From: Jiangella aurantiaca
Lineage (GTDB): Bacteria; Actinomycetota; Actinomycetes; Jiangellales; Jiangellaceae
Length of the DNA: 64,000 nt
Direction of reading: 5' to 3'
Assembly: GCF_004349105.1 (NCBI RefSeq)
Contig: NZ_SMLB01000028.1
Coordinates: forward strand, 1 to 64,000
Shown: positions 26,228-34,336 of the stretch, piece by piece
Layout of the letters: each line of letters begins with the position of its first letter
Position numbering within the stretch: position 1 is the stretch's first letter
Made by a program: the position numbers and the translations under genes
The notes under the pieces: generated by a model
What the model was told of the DNA's origin: nothing
The model's input: only the letters and a program-made list of their open reading frames with translations
Databases searched by the model: none

Positions 26228-26662
26228 TCAGTCGAGATCGAACTCATTGCCCTCGATGTCCCGCATCACGATGCACGACTCGTCGACGCCATCGGCAGGC
26301 AGCAGTCGCACGCGTACCGCCCCGAGCGCGACCAGTCGTGCGCACTCGTCCTCGAGCCTGGCGAGGCGCTCCTCACCCACGAGCCCGGCGCCGACCCGCA
26401 CGTCGAGATGCACCCGATTCTTGACGACCTTGCCTTCGGGAACGCGCTGGAAGTACAGTCGCGGGCCCACACCTGAGGGATCAATGCAGGCGAACGCTGA
26501 ACCCTGACGCTCAGGCGGCAGCGAGCGATCAAAATCGTCCCACGTAGCAAACCCCTCCGGCGGCGGCGGTACCACGTACCCCAACACCTCGCACCAGAAA
26601 CGAGCGACGCGCTCAGGTTCCGCACAGTCGAAGGTGACTTGGAACTGCTTGACCGACGCCAT
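26228..26662 (-). CDS. VOC-family (glyoxalase-like) protein
   Basis: 144 residues from ATG at 26662. It has the VOC pattern of two beta-alpha-beta-beta-beta units: VTFDCAEPERVARFWCEVLGY at the front and LYFQRVPEGKVVKNRVHLDV, then MRDIEGNEFDL at the end, where Glu/His metal ligands usually sit. Members include glyoxalases, dioxygenases and antibiotic-resistance proteins; this subgroup with FDCAEPERLARFW is usually annotated only as a VOC protein. It stands alone on the minus strand between ArsR and an SRPBCC gene. Confidence 0.85.
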   Translation of the reverse strand: MASVKQFQVTFDCAEPERVARFWCEVLGYVVPPPPEGFATWDDFDRSLPPERQGSAFACIDPSGVGPRLYFQRVPEGKVVKNRVHLDVRVGAGLVGEERLARLEDECARLVALGAVRVRLLPADGVDESCIVMRDIEGNEFDLD

Positions 26663-26756
26663 CGGTCCACCATAGTGGCGCGTCCTGTCCACCGAGACCC
26701 CGGATGTCATCGCCGCGCGGGTCGAGGTCTCGCGTGACATGAGTTGCTGACGCGCC

Positions 26757-27212
26757 CTAGTGGCGCCGGCCCAACGTATCCGCGTCACCGTTCTCGAGCA
26801 GGTTCTTGAGTACGCCGAGATTGGCGGCGACCGCCGATTCGATACCCGGTGCCGCCAATCGCGCCACGAGGCGCCGAGGGCCGGCCGCCCGCAGATCCAT
26901 GGTGTTGGTCAGGACCGTGGCATCGGCCGTCGGCTGGAGCGCGTAGCTGACGTGAGCCGCGAACGGGCCGAGGTCTCCGCTGAGCGAGAAGCCGGACCTG
27001 GGCTCGAACGCGGTGATCTCGAAGGATTCCGTTGACGGGCTGGGGATGGTCCGGGTCTGAACGTAGCGCGATCCCACACAGACAGGACCGTCGGTGATCA
27101 TCCGCGTCTCGGTGATGGCGTAGTTCCAACGCGGGATGTTCTCGAAATGGATCAGATAGTCGAAGACCTGATCCAGCGACCTGTTGATCGAAATGACGTT
27201 GGTGAACCTCAT
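26757..27212 (-). CDS. SRPBCC-family protein (polyketide cyclase/START-like)
   Basis: 151 residues from ATG at 27212, with a GGAGG ribosome site. The fold signature is an N-terminal strand FTNVISINRSLDQVFDYL, a PRWNYAITETRMI segment and a helix at the C-terminus, forming the helix-grip pocket of the SRPBCC superfamily. Such proteins bind lipids or aromatic compounds; no catalytic residues could be singled out. No functional link to the neighbours can be shown. Confidence 0.8.
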   Translation of the reverse strand: MRFTNVISINRSLDQVFDYLIHFENIPRWNYAITETRMITDGPVCVGSRYVQTRTIPSPSTESFEITAFEPRSGFSLSGDLGPFAAHVSYALQPTADATVLTNTMDLRAAGPRRLVARLAAPGIESAVAANLGVLKNLLENGDADTLGRRH

Positions 27213-27312
27213 GTGCCTTGACCTCCAAGGGGCCGCGCACCTGAACGCCGGCGGCCCCAGGAACTCTGCGAGATGGTATCGAGTGTCTCGACTCCGTCGC
27301 ATCGAGCAAGGA

Positions 27313-27606
27313 TCAAAGGTCCGGCGATCGGTGTCGCGCCCGTCGACGGCGACGCACGATGACCGCGATGTCCAGCGCCGCGGTCACGGCGAAAAGCGCA
27401 CTCACGACCAGCCCAGACACCGCCGCCCCGTCCGTCTCGTCGGCGACCCGCAGGCCGAACACCGCGAGACCGGTGAGGCCCAATGTCAGGCCGACGATCG
27501 CGAAGGCGAGCCGCAGTCGATACGCCGGCTTGGCCTGGACGGGCTCGGCACCGGTCGGCTCCCCCACACCAGGCTCGGGCCGCTCCGCGTCGCTGCGACC
27601 GGTCAC
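27313..27606 (-). CDS. Small two-helix membrane protein, downstream of nuoD
   Basis: 97 residues from a GTG at 27606 that overlaps the nuoD stop as GTGA. The N-terminal 35 residues are polar; two hydrophobic helices follow ([20 protein letters not shown] and [21 protein letters not shown]), ending in a strongly basic tail. No family was recognised. Translational coupling to nuoD suggests a membrane partner for that orphan subunit, but the protein does not resemble NuoA, NuoH, NuoJ or NuoK. Confidence 0.6.
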   Translation of the reverse strand: MTGRSDAERPEPGVGEPTGAEPVQAKPAYRLRLAFAIVGLTLGLTGLAVFGLRVADETDGAAVSGLVVSALFAVTAALDIAVIVRRRRRARHRSPDL

Positions 27607-28964
27607 CTGTCGCACCCGCCCATCACCGGGTCGATGCTCGCGACGGCCACGATGACGTCGGCGATCATGCCGCCCTCGCACATCGCCGGTACTGCCTGCA
27701 GGTTGTTGAAGGACGGGTCGCGGACATGCACCCGCCACGGACGGGTGCCGCCATCGGACACCACGTGCGCGCCGAGCTCCCCACGCGGCGACTCGACCGG
27801 CACGTACACCTCGCCGGCCGGCACCCGGAAGCCCTCGGTGACCAGCTTGAAGTGGTGGATCAGCGCCTCCATCGACTCACCCATGATGTGCCGGATGTAG
27901 TCGAGGGAGTTGCCCATGCCGTCGCTGCCGATGGCCAGCTGGGCCGGCCAGGCGATCTTCTTGTCGCCGACCATGATTGGGCCCGGCTCCAGCCGGTCCA
28001 GGCACTGCTCGACGATCTTCAGCGACTCCTTCATCTCGTCCACCCGAAGCCTGTACCGCCCATAGGCGTCGCAGCTGTCGCGCGTCGGGACGTCGAAGTC
28101 GTAGGTCTCGTAGCCGCAGTACGGCTGCGACTTGCGCAAGTCCCACGGCAGGCCGGTGCAGCGCAGCATCGGCCCGGTGATACCCAGCGCCATACAGCCG
28201 GCGAGGTCGAGGTACCCGACGCCGACGGTGCGGCCCTTGAAGATCGCGTTCTCGTTGAACATCGCCTCGTAGGAGCCGATGTGATCCCACATCCAGCGCA
28301 GGTACTCGCGGACGGCCTCCACCGCGCCGGGCGGGAGGTCCTGCGCCACACCCCCGGGCCGGAAGTAGCCGTGGTTCATCCGCAGCCCGGTGATCAGCTC
28401 GAACACGTCCAACGTCCGTTCTCGCTCGCGGAACCCGTTGGTCATGATGGTGAGCGCGCCGATCTCCATGCCGGCGGTGGCGATCGCCACCAGGTGTGAG
28501 GAGATGCGGTTGAGCTCCATCAACATCACCCGCAGCACCGTCGCCCGGTCCGGGATCTGGCCCTCGACATCCAGCAGCTTCTCCACACCCAGCACGTACG
28601 CGGCCTCGTTGAAGAACGGGGACAGGTAGTCCATGCGGGTCACGAACGTGACCCCCTGGGTCCACGTCCGGTACTCCATGTTCTTCTCGATGCCGGTGTG
28701 CAGATACCCCACCCCGGGGCGCACCTCGACCACCGTCTCGCCGTCGAGCTCGAGGATCAGCCGGAGCACCCCGTGCGTCGACGGGTGCTGCGGACCCATG
28801 TTGACGACGATGCGCTCCTCACCGACCGCCGCCGCCTCTGTGACCTCGTCCCAGTCCCCACCCATGACCGTGTGCACCGAGCCCTCGGCGGCCTCACCGG
28901 CATAGGCATAGGGATCGCCCTGCTCATCGCCGCGTGGCTGCCGATCGAACGTCTCGTCGACCAT
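27603..28964 (-). CDS. nuoD: NADH-quinone oxidoreductase subunit D (orphan copy)
   Basis: 453 residues. Unmistakable 49-kDa subunit: [15 protein letters not shown] near residue 55, [29 protein letters not shown], and the C-terminal [15 protein letters not shown] element that contacts the quinone site. NuoD sits beside the terminal iron-sulfur cluster of complex I. The first 45 residues are an acidic extension. Unusually, no other nuo gene is near: an intergenic gap and a PRC-barrel gene lie on one side and a small membrane protein gene on the other. It is either a second copy or an isolated one. Confidence 0.95.
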   Translation of the reverse strand: MVDETFDRQPRGDEQGDPYAYAGEAAEGSVHTVMGGDWDEVTEAAAVGEERIVVNMGPQHPSTHGVLRLILELDGETVVEVRPGVGYLHTGIEKNMEYRTWTQGVTFVTRMDYLSPFFNEAAYVLGVEKLLDVEGQIPDRATVLRVMLMELNRISSHLVAIATAGMEIGALTIMTNGFRERERTLDVFELITGLRMNHGYFRPGGVAQDLPPGAVEAVREYLRWMWDHIGSYEAMFNENAIFKGRTVGVGYLDLAGCMALGITGPMLRCTGLPWDLRKSQPYCGYETYDFDVPTRDSCDAYGRYRLRVDEMKESLKIVEQCLDRLEPGPIMVGDKKIAWPAQLAIGSDGMGNSLDYIRHIMGESMEALIHHFKLVTEGFRVPAGEVYVPVESPRGELGAHVVSDGGTRPWRVHVRDPSFNNLQAVPAMCEGGMIADVIVAVASIDPVMGGCDR

Positions 28965-29068
28965 GAGTCGCCCCTACCCACGGACATCCGGCCGCTAACG
29001 GGTGGTTCTGCGCGCGCCATCGTGCTCGGCGTGCATGCACACCCCCGGCACGGGTACGAGCCGTCAGT

Positions 29069-29482
29069 ATGACTACTGACCGACCAGCCATGCTGGTGCA
29101 CCTCAGCGACACCGACCTCACCCTCGCCGGCGATGCCGACGACATCCGCGGCCGCACCGTCGTGGACCGCAACGGCGACGACATCGGTCAGGTCGACGAC
29201 CTCCTCATCGATCCCGACGAACGACGGGTCCGGTTCCTTCAGGTGGGATCGGGCGGATTCCTCGGCCTCGGGGAACAGAAGACTCTCATCCCGGTCGACG
29301 CGATCGAGAGCATCGACGACACCGTCCGCATCGCGAAGGAACGCAGGCATGTCGCCGGTGCGCCGAGGTACGACCCGAAGCTGGTCCAGGAGCCCACGTA
29401 CTACGAGGACGTCTACGGTTACTACGGCTACCCGCCGTTCTGGACACCCGGCTACCTCTATCGGCCCTTCCCCTTCAGATGA
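29069..29482 (+). CDS. PRC-barrel domain protein
   Basis: 137 residues. The PRC-barrel occupies about residues 20-100: DDIRGRTVVDRNGDDIGQVDDL, RRVRFLQVGSGGFLGLGEQ and TLIPVDAIESIDD are the hallmark strands. The C-terminal 35 residues are rich in Tyr, Pro and Gly (YYEDVYGYYGYPP), as in many actinobacterial stress-linked PRC-barrel proteins. The start ATG at 29069 follows a region of about 100 bases divergent from nuoD. The role is unknown. Confidence 0.85.
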   Translation: MTTDRPAMLVHLSDTDLTLAGDADDIRGRTVVDRNGDDIGQVDDLLIDPDERRVRFLQVGSGGFLGLGEQKTLIPVDAIESIDDTVRIAKERRHVAGAPRYDPKLVQEPTYYEDVYGYYGYPPFWTPGYLYRPFPFR

Positions 29483-29538
29483 CTTCCTGACGGCAGCGCC
29501 GGAGGATCACTCGTCTGGCCTGGTTGGACACGGTGGGA

Positions 29539-30126
29539 TCAGGATCGGCGGGTGCTGGGGCGCGGGTCGCCGAGGATCTGTTCGGCGAGTTGGCGAGCCC
29601 CGGCGGCCGGGTGCGTGTCGCGCCGGATGGCCCCGACGGCCAGGGTGCCGTCGACGAGCAGGAGCAGTTGATCGGCGGCGTGCGCCGGCTGTGGGTGATC
29701 GAGCTCGCGCAGTTCTCGCTCGAGGAGGTCGTGCACGCGCTCGCGATACCGGCGGATGACATCGTGCCCCGGATGGTCCGGGTCGGCCAGGGCGAGCTCG
29801 GCGGCGAGATACCGGCAGCCGCGGAACTCCGGCTCCTCGATGACCTCGCCGAGCCAGTCGAAGACGCCCAGCAGGCGGCGGCGCGGGTCATCTCCTGCCG
29901 CCCGCATGGCTTCCTGATACCCGGCCTCGTCCTCGGCGGCGCTCAGTCGTAGAACCTCGGTGATCAACCCGTCCTTGCCACCGAAATGCTCGTAGAGCGA
30001 CCGCCGGGCCACGTTCGCGGCTTTCAACAGCGCATCGACGCCCACCCCTACGCCCTGCTTGTAGGTCAGCTCCTTGGCTGCCTCCAACAGGCGTTCCCGT
30101 GGTCCTGGCAGAGTGCGTGTGGTCAC
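29539..30126 (-). CDS. TetR-family transcriptional regulator
   Basis: 195 residues from GTG at 30126. The N-terminal helix-turn-helix is complete: RERLLEAAKELTYKQGVG, VDALLKAANVARRSLYEHFGGKDGL. The C-terminal ligand domain contains the FRGCRYLAAELALADP segment of the AcrR/TetR_C group. It is divergently transcribed from the SnoaL gene at 30208, and two palindromes lie between them, so it probably represses that gene and itself. The inducer is unknown. Confidence 0.92.
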   Translation of the reverse strand: MTTRTLPGPRERLLEAAKELTYKQGVGVGVDALLKAANVARRSLYEHFGGKDGLITEVLRLSAAEDEAGYQEAMRAAGDDPRRRLLGVFDWLGEVIEEPEFRGCRYLAAELALADPDHPGHDVIRRYRERVHDLLERELRELDHPQPAHAADQLLLLVDGTLAVGAIRRDTHPAAGARQLAEQILGDPRPSTRRS

Positions 30127-30140
30127 GGCGCTCAGTCTAC

Positions 30141-30200
30141 TTGACGGGTAGATCGACCGGTCGATATGGTGAGTAGACCGAATGGTCTATCTACGAGGAG
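30141..30200 (+). promoter_or_regulatory. TetR operators overlapping the SnoaL promoter
   Basis: Two palindromes lie between the divergent genes: ATCGACCGGTCGAT at 30152-30165 (perfect) and TAGACC-N4-GGTCTA at 30174-30189. A candidate promoter for the + strand gene is TTGACG (30141-30146) and TATGGT (30165-30170), 18 bases apart, so the first palindrome fills the spacer and the second covers the start region. A GAGGAG ribosome site lies at 30195-30200. Confidence 0.6.
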
Positions 30201-30207
30201 TCCGGAC

Positions 30208-30966
30208 ATGCCGACTCGCACGACAGCCGACACCATCGACCGCTTCAACCGCGTGTTCATCGACCACGACGCCGAGGCGCTCACCGACCTGATCGGGGCG
30301 AACTGCGTGATGGAGGCCATCCAGCCGACCCCCGACGGCGCCCGCTACGAAGGACGCGACGCCTGCCTGACGTTCTGGCAGGCACTCGCCGCAGATCGCA
30401 CCACCCAGTTCGAGCCCGAAGAGGTCACCGTCTCCGGGGAGCGGGCGACGATCCGCTGGCGGTACCGCTTCGGCGACAGTCCTTCCGACTCCGTACGCGG
30501 CGTGACTCTCGTACGGGTGAGCGACGGCCTGATCGTCGAGGCCCTCGGATATGGCAAGACCGGAGGCGTCCCACTGGCCGCCGAGGCCGTCAGCGTCGAG
30601 CGGGCACACGTGAGAGTGCGGACAACCCGCGAGGTCCTCGACCTGTACAACGATGCTTTCCGTTTGCACGAGCCTGGGCTTCTGAATGATCTGATCGCAG
30701 ACGATTGCGTCATCGAGGACTCCGGCCCGGCTCCGGACGGGCTACGCCGCGAGGGCGGCCGAGCGTGCCTGGCGCGGTGGTCCGAGCTCGCGGGGAACCG
30801 TGCGCTGAGGTTCACGCCGGAGACGGCAGAGATCCACGGGGATCTCGCAGTCCAGCCGTGGCACCTGCAGTGGGGCGACGGTGAGCAGGACCGTGTCCGT
30901 GGCGTGAACCTCATCCGGATCCGCGGTGGTCGGATCACCGAGGCGCGCGGCTACGTGAAGGCCTGA
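30208..30966 (+). CDS. Tandem SnoaL-like (NTF2-fold) domain protein
   Basis: 252 residues made of two similar halves. Each half has the SnoaL/NTF2 pattern: TIDRFNRVFIDHDAEALTDL and VLDLYNDAFRLHEPGLLNDL at the start, GRDACLTFW and GRACLARW in the middle, and RGVTLVRVSDGLIVEALGY and RGVNLIRIRGGRITEARGY at the end. An internal duplication is therefore visible. This fold often forms small hydrolases, isomerases or binding proteins. The start ATG at 30208 has a GAGGAG site; an in-frame ATG at 30166 lies inside the palindrome region and is unlikely. Confidence 0.85.
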   Translation: MPTRTTADTIDRFNRVFIDHDAEALTDLIGANCVMEAIQPTPDGARYEGRDACLTFWQALAADRTTQFEPEEVTVSGERATIRWRYRFGDSPSDSVRGVTLVRVSDGLIVEALGYGKTGGVPLAAEAVSVERAHVRVRTTREVLDLYNDAFRLHEPGLLNDLIADDCVIEDSGPAPDGLRREGGRACLARWSELAGNRALRFTPETAEIHGDLAVQPWHLQWGDGEQDRVRGVNLIRIRGGRITEARGYVKA

Positions 30967-31508
30967 TGAGGACGAGGGCCAGGCTCTTCCGCTGCTTCCG
31001 TGGCTCCGTCCGCATCGTGTCGACCGGGACCACGCGGCGGTGGGGCGGGCCGGAAGAGGCGTCCGCGCGGCGGGTGAGGGCACCGGCTGAATGCCTGGGC
31101 ATCCGGCCGGTGCCCGCCATGCCGACGGATGCCGGGCCGATCCACGTCGCCGCAGCTCAAGACAAGTTTCTCACCGGAGGCCTTCGCACCGCGTGCCCGA
31201 TGTGTACCCGTGCTTGGTGGCCCATGTGGGGGCCAAATCCGTGAACGGCGTTGTGCGGCACGCCATCAGGCCGCCTTCGCGCCCGCCGTGCCAGGCCGTC
31301 GCCTGCTCGTCGCGAATGCAGAACGGACAACCCTCGGGTTCTGGGGGCACTGCCTTGAGTGGGCGGCATGGCGGCACCTGCCCTATCGGCTCTGACCTGC
31401 CAGAACCCGTCGTCTCGGGCCGCGACATGGAGCGCGCACGCGACTTCCAGCAGGGAGCTGGCCACACCTGACTCCTTGAGATGGCGCCAGCCGGGTCGAG
31501 AACGCGAT
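30967..31508. other. Region without a confident gene
   Basis: About 540 bases between the SnoaL gene and the module B sulfatase. A + strand frame begins at 30966 overlapping the SnoaL stop but has Arg-rich antisense-like composition. On the minus strand a short stretch contains EPEGCPFCIRD, reminiscent of a zinc ribbon, but it has no start signal. I treat both as unproven; the region may be eroded sequence at the left border of module B. Confidence 0.35.
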
Positions 31509-32906
31509 TTACGGGCGAAGGCCTACTTCGCGCTGCCATCGAGCGTGGCGGGCGGTGAGCTCTGCGACGACCTGGGGGTGACGGCCCGCGAGGTCTCTCG
31601 TCTCCCCGGCGTCGTCGTGCAGGTCGTAGAGCACCAGACCCGTACCGACGTCGACGTGCTCCCCGCGTCGCAGCCTGTCGACGCGAGGGTCGAGGCCGTC
31701 CACCCATCGCAGCTTCCAGCCGCCAGAGCGCGCGGCCCACTGGAACCCGCAGTCCCAGTGCAGCGACTCGTGGCCGGATTCGCCCTGTCCGCGCAACAGT
31801 GGCAACTGGTTCACGCCGTCGACAGCGGGCATCGGGTCCGTCCCGCCGGCAGCCCCGACGAGCGTCGGGACCAGATCCATGGCGCTGACCAGCCCAGCGC
31901 GCTCGACAGCCGCCGGTACGCCGCCGGCCGGCCACCGGACCAGGAATGGCACGCGGATGCCGCCTTCGTACAGGGTGTACTTCCCACCGCGCAGCGGTGT
32001 GTTGTCACCGAAGTTGCATGTGGACCCGCCGTTGTCGGTCAGGTACACCACGATCGTCTCGTCGGTGAGCCCGCGCCGGTCCAGCTCGTCGAGGATCCTG
32101 CCGATCTCGGCGTCCATCAGCTCCAGCTGGGCAAGGTAATACGCACGCCCGTGGGGCAGATTCGGCCAGATGACGTCCTCGTACCACGCGTCGTAGCCCG
32201 ACACGGCCGAGTCCCAGTCGCCGAACCGGGGCAGGCCACGCCTGCCCAGCTCATGATCTGGGAGCTGGAAGCAGAAGTTGTGCACCGCGTTGAACGCCAC
32301 CATGGCGAAGAACGGCTCGTGCTCGTGCCGCGCGACGAAGTCCGAGGCCCGCCGGCCGAGCTCGGCCGTGAGGAACCCTTCGTACTCGACCTCCTCCTGC
32401 CCGTCGTACAGCGGCAGCACGGCCATCCGCTGCGACGCCTCCGGACCGTACTCGGCCACCGCCGCCTTCGAATGCCGCAAGTAGTTCAGCCGTCCCTGCT
32501 GCTGGCCCGCCAGCCCGTAGAACGACTCGGTGAACCCGTGGTTCGGCGGGCAGGCTCGGTCGCCGGCCTGCTCCGGCCCGTAGTGCACCTTCCCGAAGTA
32601 CCCCGTCGCGTAACCGAGCTCGGCCAGCCGCTCCGCAAGGGTGGGCAGGTGATCGGGAAACCGGGAGTCACCGAACCAGGTACTGCCCCAGCGTTGCTGG
32701 TAGCAGCCCGAGATCAGGCCGGCCCGCGACGGACTGCAGATCGGTGCCGTCACGTAGGCGTCTGTGCACGCCACGCTCTGGGATGCCAGCCGATCCAGAT
32801 GAGGCGTGCGCACGCCCTCGTGGACACCGAGCCGGCCGAAGTCACCGTAGCCGTGGTCGTCGGAGACGATCAGCACGATGTTCGGCCGCGACGTGGGCCG
32901 GGTCAC
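31509..32906 (-). CDS. Sulfatase (arylsulfatase type), cytoplasmic
   Basis: 465 residues from a GTG at 32906 that overlaps the previous sulfatase stop (GTGA). The metal site SDDHGYGDFG and Cys C57 in CSPSR are present, with GKVHYGPEQAG downstream. The second metal segment reads VVYLTDNGGSTCNFGDN with the classical DNG, followed by LRGGKYTLYEGGIRVPFLV, the substrate-loop pattern common in exo-sulfatases of carrageenan- and glycosaminoglycan-degrading bacteria. No signal peptide. It is the last gene of the GH5/three-sulfatase operon. Confidence 0.92.
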   Translation of the reverse strand: MTRPTSRPNIVLIVSDDHGYGDFGRLGVHEGVRTPHLDRLASQSVACTDAYVTAPICSPSRAGLISGCYQQRWGSTWFGDSRFPDHLPTLAERLAELGYATGYFGKVHYGPEQAGDRACPPNHGFTESFYGLAGQQQGRLNYLRHSKAAVAEYGPEASQRMAVLPLYDGQEEVEYEGFLTAELGRRASDFVARHEHEPFFAMVAFNAVHNFCFQLPDHELGRRGLPRFGDWDSAVSGYDAWYEDVIWPNLPHGRAYYLAQLELMDAEIGRILDELDRRGLTDETIVVYLTDNGGSTCNFGDNTPLRGGKYTLYEGGIRVPFLVRWPAGGVPAAVERAGLVSAMDLVPTLVGAAGGTDPMPAVDGVNQLPLLRGQGESGHESLHWDCGFQWAARSGGWKLRWVDGLDPRVDRLRRGEHVDVGTGLVLYDLHDDAGETRDLAGRHPQVVAELTARHARWQREVGLRP

Positions 32907-34336
32907 GCCTTCTCCAGCCAGCTCCGGGACGGCCGCCCGCTGACGAGGCGCCCACCGTTGACGTAGCCCTCCTCGCGGTCCGACAGCTCGTCGACGAGCA
33001 GTTCCCGGAGCCGTACCAGATGCGTTTCGGCTGACGGCTCGCCGGCCAGGTCATGGCACTCCAGTGGATCGGCGGACAGGTCGAACAGCTGCTCACGGCC
33101 GTCGCCGGACCACCAGACGTACTTCCAGCGATCGTCGGTGATCCAGTGCAGCTTCTGCCCGAGATTGGGATGCTCGCCGTGCAGGTGCCTACGCCAGCCG
33201 GCGCCGGGCTGCCGTAGCAGCTGCAGCACACTGCGGCCGTCGATGTCGTCCGGCACCGGAACGCCGGCGGCGTCGAGCAGCGTCGGCATCACGTCGCGTA
33301 GCTCGACGACATCGTCGCGGACCGCACCGCCGGGCACGCCCGGGCCGGCGAGGAGGAACGGGATGCGGGCGGCGCCTTCGTACGGGAGGCCCTTCTGGAA
33401 CAGGTGGTGCTCCCCGAGCATCTCACCGTGGTCGGACACGAAGCAGACCACGGTGTTCTCGGCCAGTCCGAACTCACCGAGGATCTCGAGGAACCGGTTG
33501 ATCTGCAGATCGATGTGGGCCAGGTGGCCGTAGTAGCCGGCGCGGGCTCGGTGCAGGACCGCCGGCGACATGCGGGCGGCCACCGGGTTGTGCCGCCAGT
33601 CCTCGTAGCGCGGCTCGAGCACGTCCACCCAGTCGCCGACCTCGGGAACGTAGGGCAGCACGTCGAGGTACTGCTCGTACGCCCAGGCCGGCGGATCGAA
33701 CGGCGGATGCGGCCGGTGGAACGACATGTACAGGAAGAACGGGCTGCGCGGATCGCGGCGGTACAGCCACGACGTTGCCTGCGTGACCGTCCAGGTCGTG
33801 GGGTGCCAGGCCTCGGGCTTGTCCCACGGGCGGGCGATCATCGAGTTCCCGTTGAGCCCGTTGTCGTAGTAGTCCTCGACGGCGCTGGCGCCGGCCTGCA
33901 TCCGCAGCCATGGCAGGTAGTCGTCGAACTCCTCGTAGGGCCGATGACGGCGACGGGCGAAATGCAGGTAGCCGTCGTGCAGCAGGACGTCGTCGAAACC
34001 CAGCCGCGTACGTTCCGGATAGACGTGCATCTTCCCGATGGCCTGCGTCTGATATCCCGCCCGGCGGAACTCCCCGGCCACGGTCACCTGGTAGTCCCAC
34101 GGCCGTGCGTTCTCGTAGCCCACTCTCCGGTGCGACCGCTGCGACAGTCCGGTCATCAGCGCGGCGCGTGCGGGAATGCACGTGGGCGTCGCCGAGTAGG
34201 CCCGGCGGAAGCGGGCGCCGCGAGCAGCCAGTGCGTCCAGGTGCGGCGTGTGCACGACTCGATGGCCGTCGGCGGACAAGCAGTCGCCTCGCCACTGGTC
34301 CACGCAGATCAGCACCACGTTCGGAGGGCTATCCAT
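32903..34336 (-). CDS. Sulfatase, cytoplasmic
   Basis: 477 residues from ATG at 34336, overlapping the previous gene by 8 bases. It starts MDSPPNVVLICVDQWRGD, a form in which the second metal Asp is replaced by Gln (VDQW). The Cys is C53 in CIPAR, followed by AALMTGLSQRSH. Later segments are AIGKMHVYPERTRLG and VVCFVSDHGEMLGEHHLF. This DQWRGD/CIPAR class is common among sulfatases acting on sulfated glycans; the position specificity is not predictable here. No signal peptide. Second of three sulfatases with overlapping ends. Confidence 0.92.
   Translation of the reverse strand: MDSPPNVVLICVDQWRGDCLSADGHRVVHTPHLDALAARGARFRRAYSATPTCIPARAALMTGLSQRSHRRVGYENARPWDYQVTVAGEFRRAGYQTQAIGKMHVYPERTRLGFDDVLLHDGYLHFARRRHRPYEEFDDYLPWLRMQAGASAVEDYYDNGLNGNSMIARPWDKPEAWHPTTWTVTQATSWLYRRDPRSPFFLYMSFHRPHPPFDPPAWAYEQYLDVLPYVPEVGDWVDVLEPRYEDWRHNPVAARMSPAVLHRARAGYYGHLAHIDLQINRFLEILGEFGLAENTVVCFVSDHGEMLGEHHLFQKGLPYEGAARIPFLLAGPGVPGGAVRDDVVELRDVMPTLLDAAGVPVPDDIDGRSVLQLLRQPGAGWRRHLHGEHPNLGQKLHWITDDRWKYVWWSGDGREQLFDLSADPLECHDLAGEPSAETHLVRLRELLVDELSDREEGYVNGGRLVSGRPSRSWLEKA

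Noticed and set aside
31171-31935. Minus-strand frame with a CPFC motif before the module B sulfatase
   Set aside because: It overlaps the sulfatase coding region in another frame and has no start signal; the CPFC match alone is not enough.
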